Shown one piece after another: positions 16,243-24,167 of a stretch of DNA of 64,000 nt. Where the stretch lies: contig JAJDDO010000013.1 in the NCBI GenBank assembly GCA_029260265.1, positions 1-64,000 of the forward strand. Direction: 5' to 3'. Made by a program: the position numbers and the translations under genes. Position 1 is the stretch's first letter; each line of letters opens with the position of its first letter. The stretch is from Phycisphaerales bacterium. GTDB taxonomy: Bacteria > Planctomycetota > Phycisphaerae > Phycisphaerales > UBA1924. The notes under the pieces are model-generated. The model saw nothing but the letters and a program-made list of their open reading frames with translations, searched no databases and had not been told where the DNA came from.

Positions 16243-16788
16243 ATGACCACAACAATGAGCCCATTTCATGATCGATTGGCTGAAGCTGCAGGGAAGACCT
16301 CATACCGCAAGCTCGGCAAGATGACCGAGACCCATCCGGAGACGGTTCGGCGGTACATGCAGGGGCAGACGCCGAGTTCGAGTTACATTATCGCGTTCTG
16401 CGATGCCCTCGGGATCGCGGGCGATTGGCTGCTGATGGGCAAGGGCCCAAAGATGCGCAATCAGGTGCGGACCCATGCGTTGAAATCTGCGGATGCTTCG
16501 GAGTTGCTCAATGCGATCGCCGACACATTGACCGCCTTGACCGCCCGGGTCGAGACGATGGAACGGTTTATGCAATCTTTGAAGACCAAGCTGGCCCCGG
16601 TTCTGCGTGCACACAGGGATGGGTCTGCCCCTGCATCGGGTATACTTGTGGGCACGAAGCAGAACCCCGAGGATTCGCAGGGCACCGATGAGCGAGAACC
16701 AGGACAATCCGGCGACCTCAAGCCCGCTGACGCCATCGAGCGGATCCGGGCGACTGTTGTCAAACGAGCATCTGCACCTGCTGATTGA
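16243..16788 (+). CDS. Helix-turn-helix regulator with coiled-coil-like tail
   Basis: 181 residues. Residues 15-70 read as a five-helix HTH: YRKLGKMTETHPETVRRYMQG is the helix-turn-helix pair, followed by SSSYIIAFCDALGIAGDWLLMGKGP, which resembles cI/XRE-like domains. The middle (ELLNAIADTLTALTARVETMERFMQSLKTKL) is heptad-like and could dimerise. The last 60 residues are polar and their coding region overlaps the next gene in another frame from 16688. If the downstream gene is real, the tail may be less constrained. An inverted repeat upstream could be its operator. Confidence 0.75.
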   Translation: MTTTMSPFHDRLAEAAGKTSYRKLGKMTETHPETVRRYMQGQTPSSSYIIAFCDALGIAGDWLLMGKGPKMRNQVRTHALKSADASELLNAIADTLTALTARVETMERFMQSLKTKLAPVLRAHRDGSAPASGILVGTKQNPEDSQGTDEREPGQSGDLKPADAIERIRATVVKRASAPAD

Positions 16789-16921
16789 GCTTATGAAACC
16801 GATCGGGGTGGAGACCGCGAGGCGTTGGGTCGCCGCGTTGATGCTGGTGCCTGAGGATCAGCGAGAAGAGCTTGTCGACGCGATCGAGTCTCAGATTGTC
16901 GCCGAGTATGGCGACGGCTAA
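16688..16921 (+). CDS. Small protein of unknown function overlapping the HTH gene
   Basis: 77 residues from ATG 16688, in a different frame from the HTH gene and overlapping it by 101 bases. The first 25 residues are S/P/G-rich. The remainder (LSNEHLHLLIELMKPIGVET, then ARRWVAALMLVPEDQREELV and a short acidic end) is a compact amphipathic helical stretch with good hydrophobic periodicity, unlike a random shadow frame. The stop lies 29 bases before polX. No function is recognised. Confidence 0.55.
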   Translation: MSENQDNPATSSPLTPSSGSGRLLSNEHLHLLIELMKPIGVETARRWVAALMLVPEDQREELVDAIESQIVAEYGDG

Positions 16922-16939
16922 TCGCACCCGATCGGGTTC

Positions 16940-16945
16940 TAGAAT
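16940..16945 (+). promoter_or_regulatory. -10-like box TAGAAT, 5 nt before start codon 16951
   Basis: TAGAAT is one base from TATAAT and ends five bases before ATG 16951. No ribosome site is visible. Confidence 0.45.
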
Positions 16946-16950
16946 CTTCT

Positions 16951-18744
16951 ATGAGCTTCAACAAACAAGCGTCCATCCGGTTCGATGAAATTGGCAAAAT
17001 GCTCGAGCTGCTCGGCGGTGATCGGTTCCGCGTCAACGCGATGACCAAGGCGTCTCGGGTCCTCAAGGCGATGACCACGGATCTCGAGCCGATCGCCAAG
17101 AGCGAGGACATCAAGGCGCTGACCTCCCACGAGGGGATCGGCAAGGGGACCGCGGGCAAGCTTGTCGAACTCGCCCGCTCAGGGGTGATCGATGAGCACG
17201 AAGAGCTCAAATCAAAGGTGCCCGCGGGCGTGATGGAGGTCATGCAAATTCAGGGGCTCGGCGTGAAAACTGTCAAGCTGATGTGGGACGAGCGGGGTGT
17301 GGAATCCATCAGCGATCTCAAACGGATCATCGATGATGGAACCATCGGCGATCTGCCACGCATGGGCGCCAAGACCATCGAGAACATCCAGGCCTCGATC
17401 GCGTTTCTTGAGTCCAGCGGATCGAGGCTCCCGATCGGGGTGGCTCAGCGGATCGCGGATCGGTTTGTAGAGATCCTTGAAGCGACCAAAGGCACAACGC
17501 GTGCCGCGTATGCGGGGTCGCTTCGGCGTGGGAAAGAATCGATCGGGGATGTCGATATTCTGGTTGCAACAAGCGACCCTGATGGCGCACGCGAGGCGTT
17601 TACCAGCGCTGAGGGCGTGATGCAGGTGCTCGCGAAGGGGGCGACGAAGTCCTCGATACGCAGCGCTCTGGGCGAGTCCGCAAGCCGATGGGGCACCGAT
17701 GAGAACGCGGCGGTGCAGGTGGATATGCGGATTGTTGATGAGGCATCCTGGGGCGCGGCGTTGATGTACTTCACGGGTTCCAAAGAGCACAATGTCGCGA
17801 TGCGCGAACGGGCGATCAGGCGCGGGATGACGCTCAATGAGTATGGGCTGTTCGTGGATGACGGGTCGGATGATTCGCCTCCGCAATCACGATCGGTCAA
17901 GCCGGTCGCGTGCGCAACCGAGGAGGAGATCTACAAGGCATTGGATCTGCCGATGATCGCCCCCACCATGCGCGAGGACCGCGGCGAGATGGCGTTGACA
18001 CAGCCGGTGGATGTCATTGAGCTTTCGGATATCAGAGCGGAGCTGCACTCGCACACGATTGCCTCGGACGGGAAGATGACCATCGAGGAGTCGGCGGCGA
18101 TCGCCAAGTCGCGGGGGTTTCATACGCTGGCGGTGACGGATCATTCGCAATCGTCGGCGATCGCTGGCGGGCTCAAGCCTGATCGGTTGCGCGAGCATAT
18201 CAATGAGATTCGTGCCGTCAACGAGCGGACCGCTGGGATCACGATCTTGGCGGGTTCGGAGGTTGATATTCTGGTGGATGGATCGCTGGATTATGAGGAC
18301 GAGCTGCTGCACGAGTTGGATGTGGTGGTCGCGTCGCCGCACGCGGGGCTTCGGGCGAAGCCCAAGCAGGCAACCAAGCGGCTGCTTCGGGCGATCGCGC
18401 ACCCGATGGTGCACATCATCGGGCACCCGACCGGGCGGCTGATCGAGAAACGCCCCGGGCTTGAACCGGGAATGGATGAACTGATCGCCGCAGCGATCGA
18501 GCACAAGGTAGCGCTCGAGATCAACAGCCACTGGATGCGCCTGGATCTGCGCGATACCCATGTGCGTGCGGCGGTCGAGGCGGGCGCGTTGATCTCGATC
18601 AACTGTGATGACCATCATCCGAGTGATTATGACAACCTGAGATTCGGCGTGATGACCGGGCAGCGTGGGTGGTTGACACCCGAGCAGTGCATCAATACAT
18701 GGGATGCAGAAAAGTTGCATGGGTGGCTGAGGTCAAAGCGGTGA
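16951..18744 (+). CDS. polX: PolX-family DNA polymerase / 3'-5' exonuclease with PHP domain
   Basis: 597 residues, typical of bacterial PolX. N-terminal helix-hairpin-helix segments (HEGIGKGTAGKLVELARSG; IQGLGVKTVKLMW; LPRMGAKTIENI) precede the nucleotidyltransferase core with GSLRRGKESIGDVDILV (the DxD metal pair). The C-terminal PHP domain begins near ELHSHTIASDG and includes LAVTDHSQS, GSEVDILVDG and INCDDHHPSDY metal ligands. The family fills gaps in base-excision repair and trims 3' ends. The stop is immediately adjacent to the stop of the convergent zinc-ribbon gene. Confidence 0.94.
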   Translation: MSFNKQASIRFDEIGKMLELLGGDRFRVNAMTKASRVLKAMTTDLEPIAKSEDIKALTSHEGIGKGTAGKLVELARSGVIDEHEELKSKVPAGVMEVMQIQGLGVKTVKLMWDERGVESISDLKRIIDDGTIGDLPRMGAKTIENIQASIAFLESSGSRLPIGVAQRIADRFVEILEATKGTTRAAYAGSLRRGKESIGDVDILVATSDPDGAREAFTSAEGVMQVLAKGATKSSIRSALGESASRWGTDENAAVQVDMRIVDEASWGAALMYFTGSKEHNVAMRERAIRRGMTLNEYGLFVDDGSDDSPPQSRSVKPVACATEEEIYKALDLPMIAPTMREDRGEMALTQPVDVIELSDIRAELHSHTIASDGKMTIEESAAIAKSRGFHTLAVTDHSQSSAIAGGLKPDRLREHINEIRAVNERTAGITILAGSEVDILVDGSLDYEDELLHELDVVVASPHAGLRAKPKQATKRLLRAIAHPMVHIIGHPTGRLIEKRPGLEPGMDELIAAAIEHKVALEINSHWMRLDLRDTHVRAAVEAGALISINCDDHHPSDYDNLRFGVMTGQRGWLTPEQCINTWDAEKLHGWLRSKR

Positions 18745-19188
18745 TCAGTAGGCAAACAAGAATACGAGAACAAGTGCACATAACCCGAGCAGACAGGCCA
18801 GCCCAAACACGGCGAGCACCCCGATCCACCAATCTATCTTTGTACCTACCTCCACCTCTGGAGACCAAGAGAGCAGTGTTTGATTGAATGCGCATTCCGG
18901 GCACCGGATATGGGTAGATTCGATGGTCAAGCCGTCGAGGTCATAGCCGCACTTTGTGCACGCGACCGGTTGGGGGCGTGAAGGAGAAATGGGCTGGGCG
19001 TTTTTGCGTGTTCGTTGCACACTGCCCGTGAGTGTTTCATAGCCCTGCCTGCGGAGGATGGCGTCTGCCTGCATCGGCGACTGTGCTGCGACGATCACGC
19101 TCTGCCAGGGCTCATGTGAGAAGGCCATCGGGCGGACCCTAACCTCCCATGACTTGAGCGTGTTGTCCTCGTTCGGAGATTTCGACAT
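18745..19188 (-). CDS. Zinc-ribbon membrane protein of unknown function
   Basis: 147 residues from ATG 19188. The N-terminal 70 residues include SWEVRVRPMAFSHEPWQSVIVAAQSPMQADAILRRQGYE, a small alpha/beta unit. A zinc ribbon CTKCGYDLDGL...HIRCPEC (four Cys) follows, then a C-terminal transmembrane hairpin (WWIGVLAVFGLACLLGLCALVLVFLFAY). The CxxCGY-L-GL...CPxC ribbon is very common in planctomycete membrane proteins. A broken relative occurs at 51267. Start supported by a TACAAT box eight bases upstream. Confidence 0.72.
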   Translation of the reverse strand: MSKSPNEDNTLKSWEVRVRPMAFSHEPWQSVIVAAQSPMQADAILRRQGYETLTGSVQRTRKNAQPISPSRPQPVACTKCGYDLDGLTIESTHIRCPECAFNQTLLSWSPEVEVGTKIDWWIGVLAVFGLACLLGLCALVLVFLFAY

Positions 19189-19196
19189 TCGATCAG

Positions 19197-19202
19197 ATTG
19201 TA
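19197..19202 (-). promoter_or_regulatory. -10-like box TACAAT, 8 nt before start codon 19188
   Basis: Minus-strand TACAAT, one base from consensus, ends eight bases before the ATG; no ribosome site. It fits the leaderless group. Confidence 0.45.
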
Positions 19203-19334
19203 TGTTGGAGGAGGCATGATTATTCGTGAGCAGGTGTAGAATCACCTGGCTGCGGTCACGGCCCTGAACATCTGAACCCCGCGTGGGAAGACACCGGCGG
19301 AACGCCTGTGCCACGGTTGTATTTGAGGTTGTGC

Positions 19335-20813
19335 ATGTTCGATCGAGTATCTGATGGTTTTAACAATGTGTTCCGTAAGCTGAGCGGGAATGCTTCGATT
19401 TCTGAGGGCAATGTCCGCGAGTCGATGGACGAGGTCCGTACGGCGTTGCTCGAGGCGGATGTGCATATCGAGGTAGCCGAGGCTTTCTGTGAGAGCGTCA
19501 TGGGTGACGCGATCGGGCAAGAGGTGATCAAGTCGGTCAAGCCCGGGCAGGCGATGATCAACATTGTTCACCGTCGGCTGATCGAGCTGTTCGGGGGTGA
19601 TCCGGGTGCGGAGGAGCAGCCGACGCCTCCGGGGATTATGAAACTCTCGCCCGGCCCCACCATCATCATGATGTGCGGGCTGCAGGGATCGGGGAAGACG
19701 ACGACCTGCGGCAAGCTCGCGGGGATGCTGAAAAAACAGGGGCGCAGCGTCATGCTCTGCGCGGCGGATCTTCAACGCCCCGCAGCGGTCGAGCAGCTCG
19801 AAACCGTTTCCAACCAAGCCAACACCGAGCTGTCGGGTGGTTCGCAGGTGCATTTTTACGCCGAGCCGGACAAGTGCGCTGAATATGGCAAGGCGGTCGG
19901 TGTGGCGGTCAAAATCTGCCAGAACGCGGTCAAGGTAGCGAAGAGCAAGGGCGTGGATGTGCTGATCCTCGATACGGCGGGGCGGCTGCATGTCAACGAC
20001 GAGTTGATGGGCGAGTTGCACCAGATCCGCTCGCTGGTGATGCCTCAGCATATCTTCCTGGTGGTCGATGCGATGACCGGGCAGGACGCGGTCAACAGCG
20101 CCAAAGCGTTTCATAGGAAGCTCGAGGTCGATGGGGTCATCTTGACCAAGTTTGATTCCGACACCCGAGGCGGCGCGGCGTTGTCGGTCAAGCAGATCAC
20201 CGGGGCACCGATCCGGTACATCGGTGTTGGCGAGAAGCTCGATGCGATCGAGGTGTTCCACCCCGAGCGGATGGCCGGGCGGATCTTGGGCATGGGCGAT
20301 GTCGTGTCGCTAGTTGAGAAGGCGCAGCAGGAAGTGTCTGAGGAGGAAGCGGCGGCGATCGAGGCGAAGATGGCCAAGGGTGAGCTGACGATGGACGACT
20401 TTCTCAAGCAGATGAAGATGATCCGCAAGATGGGGTCGATGAAATCGTTGCTCGGGATGCTGCCGGGCGTGGGATCGGCGATCAAGGACATCGACATCGA
20501 CGAGAAGCAGCTTGACCGGACCGAGGCGATGATCAAGTCGATGACCAAGTCTGAGCGTGCCAAGCCGGACATCATCAAGAACACCCGCAAGCGAAGGATT
20601 GCACAGGGATCGGGCACCGATCAGAATCAGGTTGGGCAGCTGACCAAGCAGTTCACGATGCTGAGCAAGCTGACCAAATCTATGGGCTCGGGTGGGAAGC
20701 TGAATGCGGCGAAAATGGCCGGGCTCGGCAGCGGCATGGGCGGCGGGTTCTCGATGAAGGGCTCAACCAAGACCAAGGCCCGGGGGGTTAAATCTCGGAA
20801 GAAGAGGAGGTAG
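19335..20813 (+). CDS. ffh: Signal recognition particle protein Ffh/SRP54
   Basis: 492 residues from ATG 19335, which has GAGG six bases upstream. Binds signal peptides and SRP RNA and delivers ribosomes to FtsY at the membrane. N domain first, then the G domain: G1 GLQGSGKTTTCGKLA, ADLQRPAAVEQL, DTAGRLHVND (G3), TKFDSDTRGGAALSV (G4/G5 region). The methionine-rich M domain carries the RNA-binding helix-turn-helix (KPDIIKNTRKRRIAQGSGT). The C-terminus ends in a basic KSRKKRR. The DinB-like gene begins three bases after the stop with its own strong ribosome site. Confidence 0.97.
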   Translation: MFDRVSDGFNNVFRKLSGNASISEGNVRESMDEVRTALLEADVHIEVAEAFCESVMGDAIGQEVIKSVKPGQAMINIVHRRLIELFGGDPGAEEQPTPPGIMKLSPGPTIIMMCGLQGSGKTTTCGKLAGMLKKQGRSVMLCAADLQRPAAVEQLETVSNQANTELSGGSQVHFYAEPDKCAEYGKAVGVAVKICQNAVKVAKSKGVDVLILDTAGRLHVNDELMGELHQIRSLVMPQHIFLVVDAMTGQDAVNSAKAFHRKLEVDGVILTKFDSDTRGGAALSVKQITGAPIRYIGVGEKLDAIEVFHPERMAGRILGMGDVVSLVEKAQQEVSEEEAAAIEAKMAKGELTMDDFLKQMKMIRKMGSMKSLLGMLPGVGSAIKDIDIDEKQLDRTEAMIKSMTKSERAKPDIIKNTRKRRIAQGSGTDQNQVGQLTKQFTMLSKLTKSMGSGGKLNAAKMAGLGSGMGGGFSMKGSTKTKARGVKSRKKRR

Positions 20814-20816
20814 GCT

Positions 20817-21293
20817 ATGACGGGCTTCTCAGATGAATTCAATGCCGACCGGATCGCTGCAATTGCAGACGAGCTGTTTGAACTCCCCGACACGAAGATG
20901 GCTCAGCCGCGCAAGCAGGGCGGGTGGTCACGCAAGGAAATCCTTGGGCACCTGATCGACAGCGCAAGCGTCAACCATCAGCGGATCATCGAGGCACAGA
21001 TCACCGGCTCGATTGTGTTCGACGGGTATGCCCACGAGGACTGGGTGCGGCTGCAAGGGTATCGCGATATGGACTGGGACGAGTTGGTCACCATGTGGTG
21101 TGCATTCAATATGCAGATCTGCAGCATTATCGAGCGAATCACTCCGCAGGTGGTTTCGAAGCCTCACTCGGAACACAGCTATGACCGGACTGCTTTTCGC
21201 GAGCTTGCAGCCGACGAGCCCTCGACACTTGGGTACCTGATCGAGGATTACTTTGCACACATGCGGTACCACCTTGATCAGGTTTACAGCTGA
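20817..21293 (+). CDS. DinB/YfiT-like putative metalloenzyme
   Basis: 158 residues of four-helix-bundle type. The probable metal-binding histidines are in ILGHLIDSA (H45) and in the C-terminal FAHMRYHLDQVYS (H148, H152), the usual three-His arrangement of the DinB-like superfamily. Members include mycothiol or bacillithiol transferases and many uncharacterised proteins. GAGGAGGTAG precedes the ATG. It is translationally close to ffh, three bases apart, but a functional link is not obvious. Confidence 0.82.
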   Translation: MTGFSDEFNADRIAAIADELFELPDTKMAQPRKQGGWSRKEILGHLIDSASVNHQRIIEAQITGSIVFDGYAHEDWVRLQGYRDMDWDELVTMWCAFNMQICSIIERITPQVVSKPHSEHSYDRTAFRELAADEPSTLGYLIEDYFAHMRYHLDQVYS

Positions 21294-21530
21294 AGTCGGC
21301 ATGCGCTTGTCTATGTTCGCTTTTTACAAGGTATTTCTGATTCAAAGTGTGCTTAATTTCAAAATGCCAGCGAACTTGGGTATTTCCGATAAGAATTCTG
21401 TTTAATTCACCGAATTGCCCACAGGGGCGATAAAAAACTTGATACAGTACTCGCGGCCGGATTTCCATCCATCATGGTGGGCGTCTGTCGCTCAAGAGTG
21501 AGAAATTGAGAGAACAGAGGGAGTAAAGAT

Positions 21531-22190
21531 ATGAAAAAAGCAGTTCTTCTTGCTGTCTGCGGGCTGACCGCTGCAGCGCAGGCGGGTGTTGTGACCCAGA
21601 CTCAGTCGTTTTCGGGAGTCCCGAACTACGACGAGACCTTCACATTTAACATGTTCGATACCGGGCTCGGTACCTTGACCGGTGTAGATATCACGCTTCA
21701 GCTTGATATCTCGGGCGGGTTCCTCGGTGTCGACAACGACGGCGTTGGTCCAGCAACCGTCAATGTCGAGTTCGGCGCTTCGGGCGCATTGATCTCGGGC
21801 GATGTCACGCTGTTCCCTGCACCTGCGGTGGTGACCTCGAACAACGCGATCTTCAACCTCGCCGCGGATGATGGCGACGGCGTGGGTGTTCAGAGCACCG
21901 GTGCTGATTACGATCAGCTCTCGGGCGTATTCACTTCCAACTCGTCTATGGAATCGATCAACGCTTTGTTCATTTCTGAATACGAAGGAACCGGATTGAC
22001 ATTCGACATCCTCGCTTCGATCACCCAGGTGCTCGATTTCGGTGGTGTTTCCGGCGTTGCCGGTGAGTTCGGACCACAGACCGCGGACATCGTTGTTGAG
22101 GTTGTGTACTACTACGACGCCGTTCCTACCCCAGGCACCGCAGCATTGCTCGGGCTTGGCGGGTTGGTTGCGACTCGTCGCCGCCGGTAA
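21531..22190 (+). CDS. Secreted protein with PxPG-type C-terminal sorting signal
   Basis: 219 residues with GGGAG seven bases before the ATG. Signal peptide: two lysines, an alanine/leucine core, cleavage near AAAQAG. The C-terminus reads AVPTPGTAALLGLGG, then LVATRRRR. The middle has repeated G-D-D-G segments and beta-like strands without an identifiable domain. The 237 bases upstream are AT-rich compared with the surroundings and contain a five-pair hairpin CCATC/GGTGG near 21470; no clear promoter is assigned. A strong terminator follows. Confidence 0.8.
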   Translation: MKKAVLLAVCGLTAAAQAGVVTQTQSFSGVPNYDETFTFNMFDTGLGTLTGVDITLQLDISGGFLGVDNDGVGPATVNVEFGASGALISGDVTLFPAPAVVTSNNAIFNLAADDGDGVGVQSTGADYDQLSGVFTSNSSMESINALFISEYEGTGLTFDILASITQVLDFGGVSGVAGEFGPQTADIVVEVVYYYDAVPTPGTAALLGLGGLVATRRRR

Positions 22191-22237
22191 GTTTGATACC
22201 GACGGTTCATTCAAAATCAGTTGTTTTCATTCAAGGA

Positions 22238-22262
22238 AAGCGGGCTCGTGGAGCCCGCTTTT
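22238..22262 (+). terminator. Terminator after the third PxPG-CTERM gene
   Basis: Perfect ten-pair stem AAGCGGGCTC (22238-22247) / GAGCCCGCTT (22251-22260) with loop GTG, then TT. The stem's A and T ends also allow minus-strand function for the AI-2E-family gene ending at 22286 only if transcription reads past its stop. Confidence 0.85.
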
Positions 22263-22285
22263 CAGTTTGTGTATGAACCCCAAGA

Positions 22286-23551
22286 TCAGCCATCGATCGG
22301 GAGCGGATCAGATGCTCGACCTTCTGCCCAGTCTTTGAACTTGGGCCAGAAGATCTCTTGGATCAGGATCTTGGCGCACGCCGCGAGCGGGATGGCGATC
22401 AGCATGCCGAAGATTCCGAAGAGCGCACCGCCCGCGATGGAGGCGAAGAGGATCGTGGGCGTATCCATCCCGGTGCTCTTGCCCTGGATCTTTGGCGTCA
22501 AGACATAGTCATCGAGCGCCTGTCCGAGGAAGTAGAGCGCTATCGGGGCACCGAATATCCACCAGAACTCGCCCCGAATGCCGGTATGCCCCTGCAGCAT
22601 CAAGAGCGTCACCGCGATGGGGATTCCAACCAATGCGAGGTAGGGGACTATGGATAGCACGGCGACGATCGGGCCGAGGATGAACGCACCGGGGACACCG
22701 ATGAGGAAAAAGCCGATCGAGAACACGATGGATTGGATGAAGGCGATCGTGATGCGTCCGCGGATGAATCCAGAGATCACGGAGTCAAACTTCTGAAGCA
22801 GATCGATCACGGTCTCGCGGTTTTTGTCGGGGAGCAACCCGGCGCCAAAGTGCTTGAGCCCGACCCACTCGGTCGCGGTAAAGAAGAAAAAGAACGCCGT
22901 GAGGAATCCAAGGAACCCGAACCCGAACGCAGCGCCGATCAGTGCCATGCCTTTTTTGATCGCGTCGACACCCACGCCGGCAGCGGTCTGGGCGACCTGA
23001 TCGCGATTCACATTCACCCAATCAATCGCCGCATCGAATGCTTCTCCGAGCACCGAGCCGTCTGTTTGCGATTGCTTGACCTGATCATAGATGTAAACCC
23101 ACGCCCCGCCCGCCTCATCGGAGAGCAATGCCCGCGCGGTCTCGGGGTCATCGGCAACCACCGCGGTGCTGAGCTGATCGATATGCTCTGCGGTGTTGGC
23201 GGAAAACGCGACGAGCTGACCGGCGGCGTAGGTCATCGCGATCGCTGTCGGGATCACGACGAGGATGACTACCGACGCGATGATCCCGATCACCGAGGTT
23301 CGTCGGGAGATACTGAACTTTCGCATCGACCAGCAGATCACCGGCTCGAAGAGATATGCCAGCAGGATCGCGAGGATCAACGGCACGGTGACGACCGAGA
23401 CCTTCTGCCCGAGCAGGATCAGCATCAGAATACCAAGCCCGACAAGCACATCGCGGACCGGTTGCATCTCCCAGAGGTGCAGCTTGGACCAGCTTGGCCT
23501 TGGTGAGTCGGTTGATTCTGTTGTGTTGTTTGTGGGATTCGGATCGCTCAT
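22286..23551 (-). CDS. AI-2E family (PerM-like) membrane transporter
   Basis: 421 residues. After a polar N-terminus there are about eight hydrophobic helices: two pairs near residues 35-75, one near 95, and five in the C-terminal half containing FFFFFTATEWV and the PGAFILGPIVAVLSIVPYLALVGIP loop, typical of the family. Helix-rich polar insert around residues 120-200. Proteins of this family export small molecules (autoinducer-2 in E. coli TqsA) or act as cation/proton antiporters; the substrate here cannot be predicted. A TATGCT box lies six bases upstream of the ATG. Confidence 0.88.
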   Translation of the reverse strand: MSDPNPTNNTTESTDSPRPSWSKLHLWEMQPVRDVLVGLGILMLILLGQKVSVVTVPLILAILLAYLFEPVICWSMRKFSISRRTSVIGIIASVVILVVIPTAIAMTYAAGQLVAFSANTAEHIDQLSTAVVADDPETARALLSDEAGGAWVYIYDQVKQSQTDGSVLGEAFDAAIDWVNVNRDQVAQTAAGVGVDAIKKGMALIGAAFGFGFLGFLTAFFFFFTATEWVGLKHFGAGLLPDKNRETVIDLLQKFDSVISGFIRGRITIAFIQSIVFSIGFFLIGVPGAFILGPIVAVLSIVPYLALVGIPIAVTLLMLQGHTGIRGEFWWIFGAPIALYFLGQALDDYVLTPKIQGKSTGMDTPTILFASIAGGALFGIFGMLIAIPLAACAKILIQEIFWPKFKDWAEGRASDPLPIDG

Positions 23552-23557
23552 GCGATC

Positions 23558-23563
23558 AGCATA
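23558..23563 (-). promoter_or_regulatory. -10-like box TATGCT, 6 nt before start codon 23551
   Basis: On the minus strand TATGCT ends six bases before the ATG, the same sequence and spacing as at 16231 on the plus strand. No ribosome site. Confidence 0.5.
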
Positions 23564-23584
23564 GCAGGACAGCCGCCCGAATGC

Positions 23585-24007
23585 TCACCCGCACGAACCC
23601 ATCGGGGTGGCGTCTGGATCGGCGAATGCCTCATCAAAGTCGTACACTGCGTCGAAATCCGTGATGTCGTCGTCCTCGGTCGCCCGCATGAGGTCGGCGT
23701 TGACGAGGGCGAAGATGATGTTGCCAAAGTCGCGGGTCTCGGAGATGCCCCACTTGCCCAGCACGGTCATGGCCATCAAGCCGTACCGGTCGATGGCGAA
23801 ATCCTTCAGCCCGATGCACAACTCATGCCCGGATACATGGCGTGCCTCGTCGATGATGCCCAGTTCGGTGTAGGACGATTCGGCGGCTTGCCCGTGGACG
23901 GTCTCGGCGGTACGGGCGAGCCCGTCGCGGATGAACTGAAAGCTCTGGGGCGCGTAGCCCCCCGCTTCTTCCATCAGCTTCGCGATGTCGATCTGGACTT
24001 GGGTCAT
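23585..24007 (-). CDS. Minf_1886-family protein (TIGR04138-like)
   Basis: 140 residues from ATG 24007; the frame remains open further upstream but without conserved sequence. The core APQSFQFIRDGLARTAE...RHVSGHELCIGLKDFAIDRYGLMAMTVLGKWGI...DFGNIIFALVNADLM matches the Minf_1886 family, conserved in planctomycetes and verrucomicrobia (recalled, not searched). The acidic C-terminal tail ends in GSCG. The function of the family is unknown. No ribosome site or promoter stands out in the 160 bases between this gene and the next, which hold no other gene I can see. Confidence 0.82.
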   Translation of the reverse strand: MTQVQIDIAKLMEEAGGYAPQSFQFIRDGLARTAETVHGQAAESSYTELGIIDEARHVSGHELCIGLKDFAIDRYGLMAMTVLGKWGISETRDFGNIIFALVNADLMRATEDDDITDFDAVYDFDEAFADPDATPMGSCG

Positions 24008-24167
24008 GGTTCGTTGATCTGCCTTTCGTGCGGGGAAGGATACGCCTGTACTACCGATTCGGGACAATCGGGGTTCAACCTTTATCTTTTCGTGCCGCGG
24101 AGGGGTTTGGTTTCAGCCAATATGAGTTCATCGCGACAAGATCGGTAAGATGTGGTGTTGTGGATCT

